Shown here piece by piece: positions 43,044-53,082 of a stretch of DNA of 64,000 nucleotides. The stretch is from the NCBI RefSeq assembly GCF_028994805.1, contig NZ_JAJQQP010000004.1:186001-250000 (forward strand), given 5' to 3'. The notes under the pieces were generated by a model. That model ran no database searches and was not told the origin of the DNA. It saw nothing but the letters and a program-made list of their open reading frames with translations. How positions within the stretch are numbered: position 1 is the stretch's first letter; each line of letters begins with the position of its first letter. A program made the position numbers and the translations under genes. The stretch is from Promicromonospora iranensis. Its GTDB lineage: Bacteria; Actinomycetota; Actinomycetes; Actinomycetales; Cellulomonadaceae.

Positions 43044-43061
43044 ACAGACCGAACAGTTTGT
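43044..43061. promoter_or_regulatory. Imperfect TetR-type operator upstream of the alcohol dehydrogenase
   Basis: ACAGAC (43044-43049) and GTTTGT (43056-43061) form an imperfect inverted repeat around a 6-nt spacer, in an AT-rich patch 20-37 nt before the ADH start. TetR repressors of this type commonly bind such ACxxAC/GTxxGT sites. Confidence 0.5.
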
Positions 43062-43080
43062 TTATTTTGAGGAGCGTTCC

Positions 43081-44151
43081 ATGCGCGGCACCATCGGGTA
43101 CGGGGCAGTGCGCCCCGACGAGGAGCTCTCGCTCCGGACCATCGAGCGCCGAGACCTGCGACCGGACGACATTGCCGTCCGTGTCACCTACTGCGGGGTC
43201 TGCTTCAGCGACCTCGTGGCGCTGCGCGGGCTGCCGGCCCACGGTGCGGACCAGCCGCTGGTCCCGGGCCACGAGTTCGTCGGCGAGGTGCTGGCCACGG
43301 GCGCCGAGGTCACTCGATTCCAGGTCGGTGACCAGGTGGCGGTCGGCAACATCGTCGACTCGTGCGGAGTCTGCGCGATGTGCAGAGCGGGCCAGGAGAA
43401 CTTCTGCGCGGAGTTCCCGACGCTCACCTATGGTGGCCGCGACCGGCGCGACGGCACACCGACGCTCGGCGGGTACTCCGGTGAGTACGTGGTCCGGGAG
43501 AGCTTTGCCTACCACCGCCCGGACAACCTCGATGCGGCCGCCGTCGCGCCGCTGCTGTGTGCGGGCGTGACGGTCTGGGAGCCACTGCGCCGCTGGGGCG
43601 CCGGGCCGGGCATGACCGTCGGTGTGGCCGGCCTCGGTGGCCTCGGGCATCTCGCCGTACGTCTCGCCAAGGCGCTCGGTGCTCGGGTCGTGGTGCTCAC
43701 GCGGACCACGGAGAAGGCGGCAGACGCCCGGGCGCTCGGGGCGGACGACGTCGTCGTCACGACCGACGAGCAGAGCCTCGCACGCGCGGTGAACAGCATC
43801 GACCTGCTGATCGACACCATCTCCGCTCCGCACGACCTCGGTCGGCTGCTGCGCCTCGTCGCGCTCGACGGGACCCTGTGCTCCCTGGGTTACCTGGGCC
43901 CGGTCTCGCTCGAGACGATGGACCTGCTCATCGGGCGCAAGAGCCTGGCATCGGCAGGGAGCGGTGGGCGGCCGCGCACGCAGGAGCTCCTCGATTTCTG
44001 CGGCGAGCACGGCATCACCGCCGACGTCGAGGTACTGCCGGCCGCGCAGGTCGCCACGGCGATGCGCAGGCTCGACGCGAACGACGTGCGATACCGGTTC
44101 GTCCTGGACCTCTCGGATCTCTCGCACCTCTCGGACCTGCCGACGGCCTGA
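43081..44151 (+). CDS. Zinc-dependent NAD(P) alcohol dehydrogenase (CAD/YahK-like)
   Basis: 356-residue medium-chain dehydrogenase. Catalytic zinc ligands lie in TYCGVCFSD (about Cys 38) and GHEFVGEV (about His 63), with a further Cys near residue 155. The structural-zinc cluster CGVCAMCRAGQENFC follows at about 98-112. The cofactor motif GVAGLGGLGHLAV is near 183. It resembles cinnamyl-alcohol-dehydrogenase-type aldehyde reductases. GAGGAG lies 6 nt before ATG 43081. It is probably under control of the divergent TetR repressor. Confidence 0.9.
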   Translation: MRGTIGYGAVRPDEELSLRTIERRDLRPDDIAVRVTYCGVCFSDLVALRGLPAHGADQPLVPGHEFVGEVLATGAEVTRFQVGDQVAVGNIVDSCGVCAMCRAGQENFCAEFPTLTYGGRDRRDGTPTLGGYSGEYVVRESFAYHRPDNLDAAAVAPLLCAGVTVWEPLRRWGAGPGMTVGVAGLGGLGHLAVRLAKALGARVVVLTRTTEKAADARALGADDVVVTTDEQSLARAVNSIDLLIDTISAPHDLGRLLRLVALDGTLCSLGYLGPVSLETMDLLIGRKSLASAGSGGRPRTQELLDFCGEHGITADVEVLPAAQVATAMRRLDANDVRYRFVLDLSDLSHLSDLPTA

Positions 44152-44154
44152 GAT

Positions 44155-45090
44155 CTAGGCGCTCTCCTCGAGCGCGCCGGTACGCCGGAACGCGCTCGGG
44201 CTCACGCCGCGGACCCGTTTGAACGCCGCGCTGAAGGCGAACGCGTCGGAGTAGCCCACCACCCGGGCGACCTCGGCGATCGTCGCCGTCTCCCGCTCGG
44301 TCAGCAGGTCGGCGGCAAGCGTCATGCGCCAGTGCGTGAGGTAGGTCAGCGGCGGTTCGCCGACCAGGTCGGCGAACCGCTTGGCCAGGGTGGACCGTGA
44401 CACCCCTGTGCGGCGGGCCAGCGTGGCGACCGACCAGGGGGCCGCCGGCTCGGCGTGCAGCAGGCGCAGGGCGTCACCGACCACCGGGTCCCGCTGGGCG
44501 GCGTACCAGGCAGGGGCGTCGCCGCCGGCCCGGTCGAAGTACTCGCGCAGCGTGCAGACCAGCATCCAGTCCAGCAGCCGGTCGAGCACCACCTGCTGGC
44601 CCGGGGCGTCGATGGCGACCTCGGTCGCGAGGTGTTCCAGGACGGCGTCGCCGGCGCCCCCCGCGCCCACGCTCAGCACGACCGGCAGGGCGTCGAGCAG
44701 CCGGCGGCTGATCTCACCGTCCACGGGATAGGCGCCGACGATCAGCGTCGTCGTGCCGTCGCCGCAGTCGGTCCAGCCGCGCCGGTACCGCGTGCCACCC
44801 TCCTCGGGTGTCGTGCAGTGCTCGCCGCACGCGACCGGTTCGGCGGCGGTACCGACCTCGTCGACGAACAGGAACGGGGCGGGGCCCCGCACGACGACGG
44901 TCTCGCCGGCCGCGAGCCGTACCGGTGCCCGGCCCTCCGGCACGATCCAGCCGCCCCCACCGAGGGCCGTGCACAGGGTCAGCGGCGCGCCGTCCACGAA
45001 GTCCAGCGCCCACGGCGGGGACAGGGTCGAGCTGCCGAACAACGAGCCGTGCGCCCGCATCCCGCGAAAAAGGTCACTGAGCGCGTCCAT
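44155..45090 (-). CDS. AraC-family regulator with a cupin_6 sensor domain
   Basis: 311 residues. The N-terminal cupin-like domain (about 1-175, AraC_binding/cupin_6 type: DLFRGMRAHGSLFGSS ... WALDFVDGAPLTLCTALGG) precedes two HTHs (SVATLARRTGVSRSTLAKRF and IAEVARVVGYSDAFAFSAAFKR). TAATCT lies 6 nt before ATG 45090. It is divergent from an NmrA-like reductase gene, its likely target. Confidence 0.88.
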   Translation of the reverse strand: MDALSDLFRGMRAHGSLFGSSTLSPPWALDFVDGAPLTLCTALGGGGWIVPEGRAPVRLAAGETVVVRGPAPFLFVDEVGTAAEPVACGEHCTTPEEGGTRYRRGWTDCGDGTTTLIVGAYPVDGEISRRLLDALPVVLSVGAGGAGDAVLEHLATEVAIDAPGQQVVLDRLLDWMLVCTLREYFDRAGGDAPAWYAAQRDPVVGDALRLLHAEPAAPWSVATLARRTGVSRSTLAKRFADLVGEPPLTYLTHWRMTLAADLLTERETATIAEVARVVGYSDAFAFSAAFKRVRGVSPSAFRRTGALEESA

Positions 45091-45171
45091 GCTCAGAGAT
45101 TAGACGATCACACAGGCAATCTGGCTTCCTGCCTATGGATCCGTCCGGGCCGGTCCCGTTGAATCGCTGTC

Positions 45172-46008
45172 ATGAGCAACGACACCACCCTCGTCCTCGG
45201 CGCGACCGGCAAGACCGGCCGACGGGTCGCCGCACGCCTGCGGCTGCACGGCGCGCCCGTGCGCACCGCCTCGCGATCCAGCAGCACCCGGTTCGACTGG
45301 GCGGACCCGGACGGCTGGGACCCGGTGCTGCGGGACGTCACCACCGTCTACGTGGTCCCGCCTCCCGTGCCCGGCCCGGTCCACGAGCTCGTGCGGCGTG
45401 CCGAGGCCGCGGGCGTGCGACGCCTGGTGCTCCTGTCCGGGCACGGCATCGACACCTGGGGCGACTCCACGTTCGGCCAGGACATGCGCTCGGCCGAGGA
45501 CGCCGTGCGCGGCTCGGCACTGGAGTGGACGGTGCTGCGGGCGTCGAACTTCAACCAGAACTTCGACGAGGACCTCTTCCACGCCCCGCTGCTCGCCGGC
45601 GAGCTGGTCCTCCCGGCCGGGGCGGTCCCGGAGGCGTTCATCGACCTGGAGGACGTCGCCGACGTCGCCGTCGCCGTACTGACCGAACCCGGCCGGCATG
45701 CCGGGCGGACCTACGAGCTGACCGGGCCGCGCGCACTGACCTTCGCCGAGGCGACCGAGCTGATCGCCCGGGCGTCCGGACGGCCGATCGCCTACCGGCA
45801 GGTGTCTCCGGCCGAGTACGGCGCCGCGCTGGTGGCGGAGGGCTGGGGCGAGGACGACGCCCGCAACGTCGCCGACATGTTCGTGCTGATGGAGCGCGGG
45901 CTGATCAGCGAGACGACGGACGGCGTCAGGTCCGTGCTGGGGCGCGAGTCCCGACCCTTCGAGGACTACGTCGTCCGGGCCGCGGCAGCCGGAGCCTGGC
46001 GACCCTGA
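45172..46008 (+). CDS. NAD(P)H-binding NmrA-like reductase
   Basis: 278 residues. The N-terminal TLVLGATGKTGRRVAARL is a GxxGxxG motif of the NmrA/ergot-biosynthesis-type atypical SDR family; DLEDVADVAVAVLTEPGRHAGRTYELTGP is the conserved C-terminal region. These proteins often reduce or isomerise small molecules or act as redox sensors. It is divergent from the AraC/cupin regulator. The start has a TTGAAT -10-like box 7 nt upstream. Confidence 0.85.
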   Translation: MSNDTTLVLGATGKTGRRVAARLRLHGAPVRTASRSSSTRFDWADPDGWDPVLRDVTTVYVVPPPVPGPVHELVRRAEAAGVRRLVLLSGHGIDTWGDSTFGQDMRSAEDAVRGSALEWTVLRASNFNQNFDEDLFHAPLLAGELVLPAGAVPEAFIDLEDVADVAVAVLTEPGRHAGRTYELTGPRALTFAEATELIARASGRPIAYRQVSPAEYGAALVAEGWGEDDARNVADMFVLMERGLISETTDGVRSVLGRESRPFEDYVVRAAAAGAWRP

Positions 46009-46065
46009 CCCCCGTGCCTGACCCCCGTACCTGACCCCCTACCGCCACCACCTGAAAGGCCCCCG

Positions 46066-46491
46066 ATGCCGCACACCGACAGCCTGACCGCCGAGGACCT
46101 CGAGTTCCTCGCCCGCCCTCTGCACGGGTTCCTGTCCGTCGCGGGCGGGACGCAGCCACCTCAGCCCCGGCCCCTGTGGTTCGAGGCCACCGCGGAGGGC
46201 ACCGTCCAGTTCTTCACCGAGCCGGGGTCCCTGAAGATGCGGCGCCTGGCCCGCGACCCGCGCGCCTCGCTGGTCGTCGCCGCACCCGTGGGCGAGCGCG
46301 AACGCTGGATCTCCGTCGCGGGCCGCACCACCGTGGAGACCGACGGGGTGTCCGACCTGGCCTCCCGGCTCGCGGCACGTTACTGGGACCTCGACGACCC
46401 GGCCCGGGCCAGGAGCCTCGCGGCGATCCTGGGCAGCGAGCTGACCCGCGTCGTCATCCACCCGGAGACGGTGTACCGCTACGGGTACTGA
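46066..46491 (+). CDS. PNPOx/FMN-binding split-barrel family protein
   Basis: 141 residues of the pyridoxamine-5'-phosphate-oxidase-like split barrel: PRPLWFEATAEGTVQFFTEPGSLKMRRLARDPRASLVV, then ISVAGRTTVE. Small actinobacterial members bind FMN, F420 or heme; which one applies here is not clear. GAAAGG lies upstream of ATG 46066. It follows the NmrA-like gene by 57 nt and may be co-transcribed. It is the last accessory gene before purH. Confidence 0.82.
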   Translation: MPHTDSLTAEDLEFLARPLHGFLSVAGGTQPPQPRPLWFEATAEGTVQFFTEPGSLKMRRLARDPRASLVVAAPVGERERWISVAGRTTVETDGVSDLASRLAARYWDLDDPARARSLAAILGSELTRVVIHPETVYRYGY

Positions 46492-46520
46492 TACGGGTGC
46501 CGACGTCCGGATAGACTGCG

Positions 46521-46603
46521 CGTGGCCGTGACTGGCGAGGGTGGGTCACCACCGGGGAGCGGCCGAGCGACCCGTGATGCGCGCCGCCCGCCTGGGTGCC
46601 AGG
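46521..46603 (+). ncRNA. ZTP riboswitch (pfl motif) controlling purH
   Basis: The leader contains the conserved pfl blocks in order: GUGACUGGCG (46528-46537), a P2 stem built from GGGUGGG and CCACC, the invariant ACCGGGGAGCG (about 46551-46561), and after a variable linker CCGCCUGGGU (about 46587-46600), which forms the P3 loop and pseudoknot. TAGACT at 46512-46517 places the transcription start close to 46524. ZTP riboswitches sense the purine intermediate ZTP/ZMP, the substrate of PurH, so this switch would raise purH expression when 10-formyl-THF is limiting. Confidence 0.88.
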
Positions 46604-46637
46604 GTTTTCCGCGAAGCTACCTCCGAGGAGAACCGCC

Positions 46638-48278
46638 ATGTCCGGCGCCCCGTCCACACCTGAAGTCCAGCTCACCGACGACTCGCAGCGCCCCGTGCGG
46701 CGCGCCCTGCTGAGCGTCTACGACAAGACCGGCCTGATCGAGCTCGCCACGGCGCTCCATGGCGCCGGGGTCGAGCTGGTCTCCACCGGATCCACCGCGT
46801 CGCGGATCGCCGACGCCGGCATCCCCGTCACCCCCGTCGAGGACCTCACCGAGTTCCCGGAGTGCCTCGAGGGCCGGGTCAAGACCCTGCACCCGCGGGT
46901 GCACGCCGGCATCCTGGCCGACACCCGCAAGCCGGACCACCTGTCCCAGCTCGCGGAGCTCGAGATCCAGCCGTTCGAGCTGGTCGTCGTGAACCTCTAC
47001 CCGTTCGCGGCCACCGTCGCGTCGGGCGCCGAGCCGGACGCCGTCGTCGAGCAGATCGACATCGGCGGCCCGTCCATGGTCCGCGCCGCGGCGAAGAACC
47101 ACCCGTCGGTCGCCGTCGTCGTCGACCCGGAGGCCTACTCCGCCGTCGCGGACGCCGTCCGCGCAGGCGGGTTCACCTACGCGCAGCGCAAGGCCCTCGC
47201 CGCCGAGGCGTTCGTGCACACCGCGACGTACGACGTCGCCGTTGCCTCGTGGATGAGCAGCGTCGTGTCGCCCACGGACGAGGTGACGGTCGACGGCGAG
47301 CCGCAGCGCTCCGGCTTCCCGGCCTGGGTCGGCGGCACCTGGGACCGGTCGGACGTGCTCCGCTACGGCGAGAACCCGCACCAGCGCGCCGCCCTGTACA
47401 CGCGCGGCGACGGGGCCACGGGCCTGGCCCAGGCCGAGCAGCTGCACGGCAAGGCCATGAGCTACAACAACTACGTCGATGCCGACGCCGCATGGCGGGC
47501 CGCCTGGGACCACGAGGGACCCGCCGTGGCGATCATCAAGCACGCCAACCCGTGCGGCATCGCCGTCGGTGCCGACATCGCCGAGGCGCACGCCAGGGCC
47601 CACGCGACCGACCCGGTCAGCGCGTACGGCGGCGTGATCGCGGCCAACGGCGTTGTCACGGCGGCCGCGGCCCAGCAGATCGCCCCGGTGTTCACCGAGG
47701 TCGTCGTGGCTCCGGGCTTCGAGCCGGAGGCGCTCGAGATCCTGCGGGCCAAGAAGAACATCCGGCTGCTGGTCGTCCCGGAGGCGCCGTCCGCCGCCGT
47801 CGAGACCCGGCCGATCTCGGGCGGGCTGCTCATGCAGGCGACCGACCGGTTCCAGGCCGACGGCGACGCTCCGGAGAACTGGACCCTGGCCGCCGGTGAG
47901 GCGGCATCACCCGAGGTCCTCGCCGACCTCGCCTTCGCGTGGAAGGCCGTGCGGGCCGCCAAGTCGAACGCGATCCTCCTGGCCAAGGACGGCGCGGCGG
48001 TCGGCATCGGCATGGGCCAGGTGAACCGGGTGGACTCGTGCCGGCTCTCGGTCGAGCGCGCCAACACCCTGGCCGACGGCGCCGAGCGGGCGCGGGGGGC
48101 CGTCGCGGCGTCGGACGCCTTCTTCCCGTTCGCGGACGGCCTGCAGGTGCTGCTCGACGCCGGCGTGACCGCCGTCGTGCAGCCGGGCGGCTCGATCCGC
48201 GACGACGAGGTGATCAAGGCGGCCGAGGCGGCCGGCATCACGATGTACCTCACGGGCACCCGCCACTTCGCCCACTGA
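46638..48278 (+). CDS. purH: Bifunctional AICAR formyltransferase / IMP cyclohydrolase
   Basis: 546 residues, performing the last two steps of purine synthesis. The N-terminal IMP cyclohydrolase (MGS-like) domain begins [17 protein letters not shown] and contains [15 protein letters not shown]. The AICAR transformylase domain has [13 protein letters not shown], the active-site IIKHANPCG, and C-terminal [12 protein letters not shown] and GTRHFAH. GAGGAG lies 7 nt before ATG 46638. A ZTP riboswitch occupies the leader. It is separated from purN by about 10 kb, unlike the usual order. Confidence 0.96.
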   Translation: MSGAPSTPEVQLTDDSQRPVRRALLSVYDKTGLIELATALHGAGVELVSTGSTASRIADAGIPVTPVEDLTEFPECLEGRVKTLHPRVHAGILADTRKPDHLSQLAELEIQPFELVVVNLYPFAATVASGAEPDAVVEQIDIGGPSMVRAAAKNHPSVAVVVDPEAYSAVADAVRAGGFTYAQRKALAAEAFVHTATYDVAVASWMSSVVSPTDEVTVDGEPQRSGFPAWVGGTWDRSDVLRYGENPHQRAALYTRGDGATGLAQAEQLHGKAMSYNNYVDADAAWRAAWDHEGPAVAIIKHANPCGIAVGADIAEAHARAHATDPVSAYGGVIAANGVVTAAAAQQIAPVFTEVVVAPGFEPEALEILRAKKNIRLLVVPEAPSAAVETRPISGGLLMQATDRFQADGDAPENWTLAAGEAASPEVLADLAFAWKAVRAAKSNAILLAKDGAAVGIGMGQVNRVDSCRLSVERANTLADGAERARGAVAASDAFFPFADGLQVLLDAGVTAVVQPGGSIRDDEVIKAAEAAGITMYLTGTRHFAH

Positions 48279-48343
48279 GGGCCACCCACCGCCGTCGTCC
48301 TCGCGCCGTCCCGCGCCGTCCCGCGCGGTAGCCGCCCCACTTC

Positions 48344-48397
48344 GAGGCCTAAGTTTCTCCGTTCTGAAACGGTTCAGAACGGAGAAACTTAGACCTC
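48344..48397. repeat. Long palindromic element, TAAGTTTCTCCG family, copy 1
   Basis: Two 25-nt arms (48344-48368 and 48373-48397) pair with one mismatch around a 4-nt loop; the arm reads GAGGCCTAAGTTTCTCCG and on to TTCTGAA. It covers the stop codon of the leftward nuclease-like gene and lies beyond purH, so it can terminate both. Copy 2 is at 49506-49569. Confidence 0.85.
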
Positions 48398-49427
48398 AAA
48401 GCGAGTGGCCGAGCGCGGCAGGCAGCGTGCCGAGGACAGCTGGCCGGCCGTGGTCGGCATAGCCTCCAGCGCGCCAGCCGGCCTGGTGCAGCAGCGTGGA
48501 CAGCGTCATGATCATGCGGGAGCGGAGATCCTTGGCGGTGAAGCGAAGGAGCCTCGAGCCGCCGGCCGACACCAGCGAGTTCTGCCTGTTCCGGTCGCGG
48601 TAGACGGCCTGGGGCGCTCTGTGCACCTCGGCCCCGTCGATCTCGACAAGGAGCCAGCTTCCGTCCGGAAGGCGCCAGGCGAGGTCGATCCGGCCGAGGA
48701 AGGTGCCGTTCGCGTCCCGGACGACAAGCTGGAGGGTGTCCGGCGGGATCCCGGCATCGAGGCAGGCCAGCCGTGCCACGGACTCGAGCGGCGACTCCGC
48801 ACGGCCGTCCGCCAGCTGCCACCAGGGATGTGTCGCCTCGACGTCCCGGTGTCCGCGGGCGAGCTCGTGCGCGCGGGCAAGGTCGTCGGCGGTGGCCTTC
48901 CGGGTGTGCAGCAGGTCGTCCATCACGGCGACCGCGTCGTCCCGCCGCATCTGTACGACGCCCAGCGCGAGTGCGTGCGTGACGGTCGCGATCCGGAACG
49001 TGCCGCCGAACGTCGCCGTGACCGTCGTCCCGATCTTGCGGAAGACGATCCCGTCCCGCGGCGGCCGCCACTTTCCGTCCGGGGCGACCACCTCGGGCCG
49101 AAGGGTGCGCGGAAGGCCCTTGGCCTCGTGCAGCGCCAGAGCGCAGACGCCGATCGCCGTCGAGCCCGGGCCGCCCGCGAGGAGACCGAGCCACGCGGGC
49201 CGTCGTCGGAGGTGATCCAGGACGTCCGCACGAGACCTCTGCTCGGGAGGAACCAGGTCCGTGTCGAAAACACCCTGCGTGACCCGGGTCAGCCGGCACT
49301 GGTGAACCAGCCGGTACCGCCACGATGCGTCCACGCCGATCGCGTCGAGCTGGGCGGCGGAGACCAGTCCTTCCTGCCCGGAGGCGATGACGTCCAGCTG
49401 CGCGGGCAGAGGCTTGAGCAGTCGCAT
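48396..49427 (-). CDS. AbiEi-like HTH plus DUF559-type nuclease-fold protein
   Basis: 343 residues. The N-terminal part (residues 10-60, SAAQLDAIGVDASWRYRLVHQCRLTRV) matches the wHTH of AbiEi-type antitoxin-like proteins. The C-terminal part (about 225-320) has a DUF559/PD-(D/E)XK-like core: RIDLAWRLPDGSWLLVEIDG and later RDRNRQNSLVSAGG. The function of such proteins, common in actinobacteria, is not established. The gene is bracketed by two copies of the TAAGTTTCTCCG palindrome, one of which contains its stop codon. No toxin partner is next to it. Confidence 0.75.
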   Translation of the reverse strand: MRLLKPLPAQLDVIASGQEGLVSAAQLDAIGVDASWRYRLVHQCRLTRVTQGVFDTDLVPPEQRSRADVLDHLRRRPAWLGLLAGGPGSTAIGVCALALHEAKGLPRTLRPEVVAPDGKWRPPRDGIVFRKIGTTVTATFGGTFRIATVTHALALGVVQMRRDDAVAVMDDLLHTRKATADDLARAHELARGHRDVEATHPWWQLADGRAESPLESVARLACLDAGIPPDTLQLVVRDANGTFLGRIDLAWRLPDGSWLLVEIDGAEVHRAPQAVYRDRNRQNSLVSAGGSRLLRFTAKDLRSRMIMTLSTLLHQAGWRAGGYADHGRPAVLGTLPAALGHSL

Positions 49428-49505
49428 GGCCCCATATCAACATGCAACCCATCCCAAAAGCGGTCGACCGCCGCCAACCCTGTGGATAACCGGCGACGCC
49501 GTTTG

Positions 49506-49569
49506 TTTTCGAGGTCTAAGTTTCTCCGCTCTGAATCGCTTCAGAGCGGAGAAACGTAGACCTCGAAAA
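49506..49569. repeat. Long palindromic element, TAAGTTTCTCCG family, copy 2
   Basis: Two 30-nt arms (49506-49535 and 49540-49569) pair with one mismatch and a 4-nt loop; the arm begins TTTTCGAGGTCTAAG and continues TTTCTCCGCTCTGAA. Compared with copy 1, the change GTTCTGAA to GCTCTGAA is matched on the opposite arm (TTCAGAAC to TTCAGAGC), a compensatory change that keeps the pairing. Confidence 0.88.
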
Positions 49570-49586
49570 TGGTGGGGGTACGTCGG

Positions 49587-50981
49587 TCAGACGAGCGCGT
49601 CCTTGAGCTTGATCGACGGGTCCAGGGCGCGGTCCAGGTCCAGCGTCAGCGGCACGCCCCGGTTCATCAGCTTGCGCACCTGCCCCACCTCACGGGGCGA
49701 GTCGACCAGCAGCACCGCCCGGGCGGTCACGATCCGGTGGCCGTCCGCGGTGCGTCGGGGGTGCCGGTCCAGCGCGTTCTCCAGGTAGAGCGCGGCCCAG
49801 CCGCCCGACGCCGCGGGGTCGCCGCGCAGCACCACCTCGTCGAACGGGGACGGCGCGCCGAACAGCGCGAGGTCGTGCCCCAGCTGCTGCGAGAAGACGT
49901 ACGGCGCGTGCGTGGGTATCGGCGGGAGCCCGAGCCGCGCGCGGACGTGCTCCGGCTCGGCGGCACGCTCGTCGAGACCGAGCAGGGCCCGGACGGTGAC
50001 GTCGGGGTCGTGCAGGGCCGCCGACCAGTGCCCGCCGGGGACCGGCCCGAACACCGGGTGCTCCCGCGTCGCGATGTCGCCCACCGCCCAGACGCGGCGC
50101 AGCGCGTCGAGGTGCAGCCCGCCCGCCGGGTCGGTGGGGGACCGCAGGCCCATGAACCGGCCCGCGCGGTTGACCCGCAGCCCGCCGCTCGCCTCGCGCG
50201 GCAAGGAGCCGGCCAGCCAGCCGGACGCCGGCCGCGCGCCGACGGCGGCCAGGACCAGGTCGGCCTCGAGCACCCGCCCGTCGGCCAGCGTCACGCGTGC
50301 GCCGTCCTGAGCGTCGTCGTGCAGCCCGGGCAGCACCTGGTCGACGGTGACGCCCGTGACCAGGGTGACCCCGGCGGCGTCGTACCAGGGCGCGAGCAGG
50401 TCGCCCACGCGCCGGCCGAGCTGCCGCTCCAGGGGCACCGGGCCCGCCTCGACGACCGTGACCCGTGCGCCGGCGCCCGCGGCGACGCCCGCGACCTCGG
50501 CTCCGATCCAGCCGGCACCCACCACCACGAGCCGCATACCCGGGACCAGCGCCGCACGCAGCCGCTCCGCGTCCGCTGCCGTGTGCAGGGTGACTGCGGC
50601 GTCCCAGCCCGCCGGTCGCACCGGCTCGCTGCCGAGGGCGAGCACCACGGCGTCGGCCACCACGTCGTCGCCGGACGCGGTCCGCACCACCACGCGCTCC
50701 CGGTCCACCTCGAGGCGGACCGCGGGGTCGGCGAGCCGGAGGTCGTCGGTGAGCGCAGTGAGATCGATGCCGAGGTCGTCGGCGAGCCAGACCGGCTCGG
50801 TGCGCTTGAGCAGCTCCTTGGACAGCGGCGGGCGGTCGTAGGGCGGCAGGCCCTCCGCGCCGAGCAGCGTCACGCGCCCGTCGAAACCGTGCTTGCGCAA
50901 CGCCACGGCGGTTTGCGCACCGGCCAGTCCCGCACCCACGATGACGACGCTGCTGAGGACCTGTGCTGAAGGCGTGGGCAT
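49587..50981 (-). CDS. FAD-dependent NAD(P)-disulfide-type oxidoreductase (ferredoxin-reductase-like)
   Basis: 464 residues. The FAD motif VVIVGAGLAGAQTAVALR starts near residue 12, LPPYDRPPLSKELL follows, the NAD(P) motif LVVVGAGWIGAEVAGVA is near 150, and the second FAD segment is VWAVGDIATRE. This is the BphA4/rubredoxin or ferredoxin reductase group that passes electrons to oxygenases or P450s; no partner gene is adjacent. TACCGT lies 7 nt before ATG 50981 (leaderless type); an in-frame GTG at 50990 is less likely. Confidence 0.88.
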   Translation of the reverse strand: MPTPSAQVLSSVVIVGAGLAGAQTAVALRKHGFDGRVTLLGAEGLPPYDRPPLSKELLKRTEPVWLADDLGIDLTALTDDLRLADPAVRLEVDRERVVVRTASGDDVVADAVVLALGSEPVRPAGWDAAVTLHTAADAERLRAALVPGMRLVVVGAGWIGAEVAGVAAGAGARVTVVEAGPVPLERQLGRRVGDLLAPWYDAAGVTLVTGVTVDQVLPGLHDDAQDGARVTLADGRVLEADLVLAAVGARPASGWLAGSLPREASGGLRVNRAGRFMGLRSPTDPAGGLHLDALRRVWAVGDIATREHPVFGPVPGGHWSAALHDPDVTVRALLGLDERAAEPEHVRARLGLPPIPTHAPYVFSQQLGHDLALFGAPSPFDEVVLRGDPAASGGWAALYLENALDRHPRRTADGHRIVTARAVLLVDSPREVGQVRKLMNRGVPLTLDLDRALDPSIKLKDALV

Positions 50982-51090
50982 GGATCTCACGGTAGCTCGC
51001 AGGCCGCCAACCTGGGAACGCGCTGGTATTCAGGTTGCAAGCCGGTCACGGCTCTGCAGAATCGCGACGTTTCGGTTGTACCCTCGTGCC

Positions 51091-51537
51091 GTGGATCTCA
51101 GTGAGACGCGGACTGCCTCCGGCGCAGCGGGCGGCGCTACGACGCTCCTCGAGCCGGTCACCGCCGGAACGGCTACGCTCGAACACACCGGAGAGGCACG
51201 TCTGACCACGGCCACCACGACGACCAGCCAGGAGCTCGACCGCAGTGAGACGTTCAGCGGCGAGGCCTCCGACATGACATCCGAGCCGCAACGGAGCAAC
51301 CTCGCGATCTGGTTGGTGCTGCTCGGTGTCGCCCTGTCGGTGCTGCTCGGCATGACTGCCGGGGCACGCGCGGGGGCGATCGGCATCGGCGTGGTCCTCG
51401 TGGTCTGCGCGATCTTCCGCGCCGTGCTGGACAGCCCGGTCGGGCTCGTCATCCGCACGCGGACCGTCGACATCGTGCTGTACGGCGCGACGGCTGTGCT
51501 GATCGGCGTCCTCGCCGTGGCGACACCCAGCATCTGA
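51091..51537 (+). CDS. DUF3017-like small membrane protein
   Basis: 148 residues: a Thr/Ala/Glu-rich N-terminus (1-65) and three TM helices (LAIWLVLLGVALSVLLGMTAG, AIGIGVVLVVCAIFRAVL, VDIVLYGATAVLIGVLAVA), the layout of DUF3017. In other actinobacteria this family sits between folD or purH and mdh, as here. GTG 51091 has TACCCT 6 nt upstream. ATG 51274 would give a shorter form, but the codons upstream of it have coding-type GC3, so the longer form is favoured. Function unknown. Confidence 0.7.
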   Translation: MDLSETRTASGAAGGATTLLEPVTAGTATLEHTGEARLTTATTTTSQELDRSETFSGEASDMTSEPQRSNLAIWLVLLGVALSVLLGMTAGARAGAIGIGVVLVVCAIFRAVLDSPVGLVIRTRTVDIVLYGATAVLIGVLAVATPSI

Positions 51538-51619
51538 CGCCGCCCGTACCCGGGCCGGTACCGGACGTCGGCCGCCGTCCGGGGTGACGGCCGACGTGTC
51601 AGTGCTCCGCGCGCTCGAG

Positions 51620-52927
<1,308 letters not shown>

Positions 52928-53021
52928 GATCCGGGATCGTAGCGTCGGGAAGCGGCGCCCCGGCACCCAGCGGCTGATCGACGCACGGTCTACGCGAACG
53001 TGACACAGCGCCCGCACGACA

Positions 53022-53059
53022 CCGGGGCCGCATCTTCCGGACGGAAGATGCGGCCCCGG
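53022..53059 (-). terminator. Strong hairpin terminator of the aquaporin gene
   Basis: Eighteen-nt arms CCGGGGCCGCATCTTCCG (53022-53039) and its exact complement (53042-53059) form a perfect inverted repeat with only two central bases unpaired. It lies 24 nt beyond the aquaporin stop and before the septum-formation gene's start region, so it insulates the two. Confidence 0.85.
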
Positions 53060-53082
53060 CGTGGTGCAGGTGCTGCGGTGGA

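Noticed and set aside
48396-49427. Reading the AbiEi-like gene as half of a type IV toxin-antitoxin or abortive-infection pair
   Set aside because: No AbiEii-type nucleotidyltransferase toxin is adjacent: purH and an FAD oxidoreductase flank it, and the C-terminal part is nuclease-fold-like instead.
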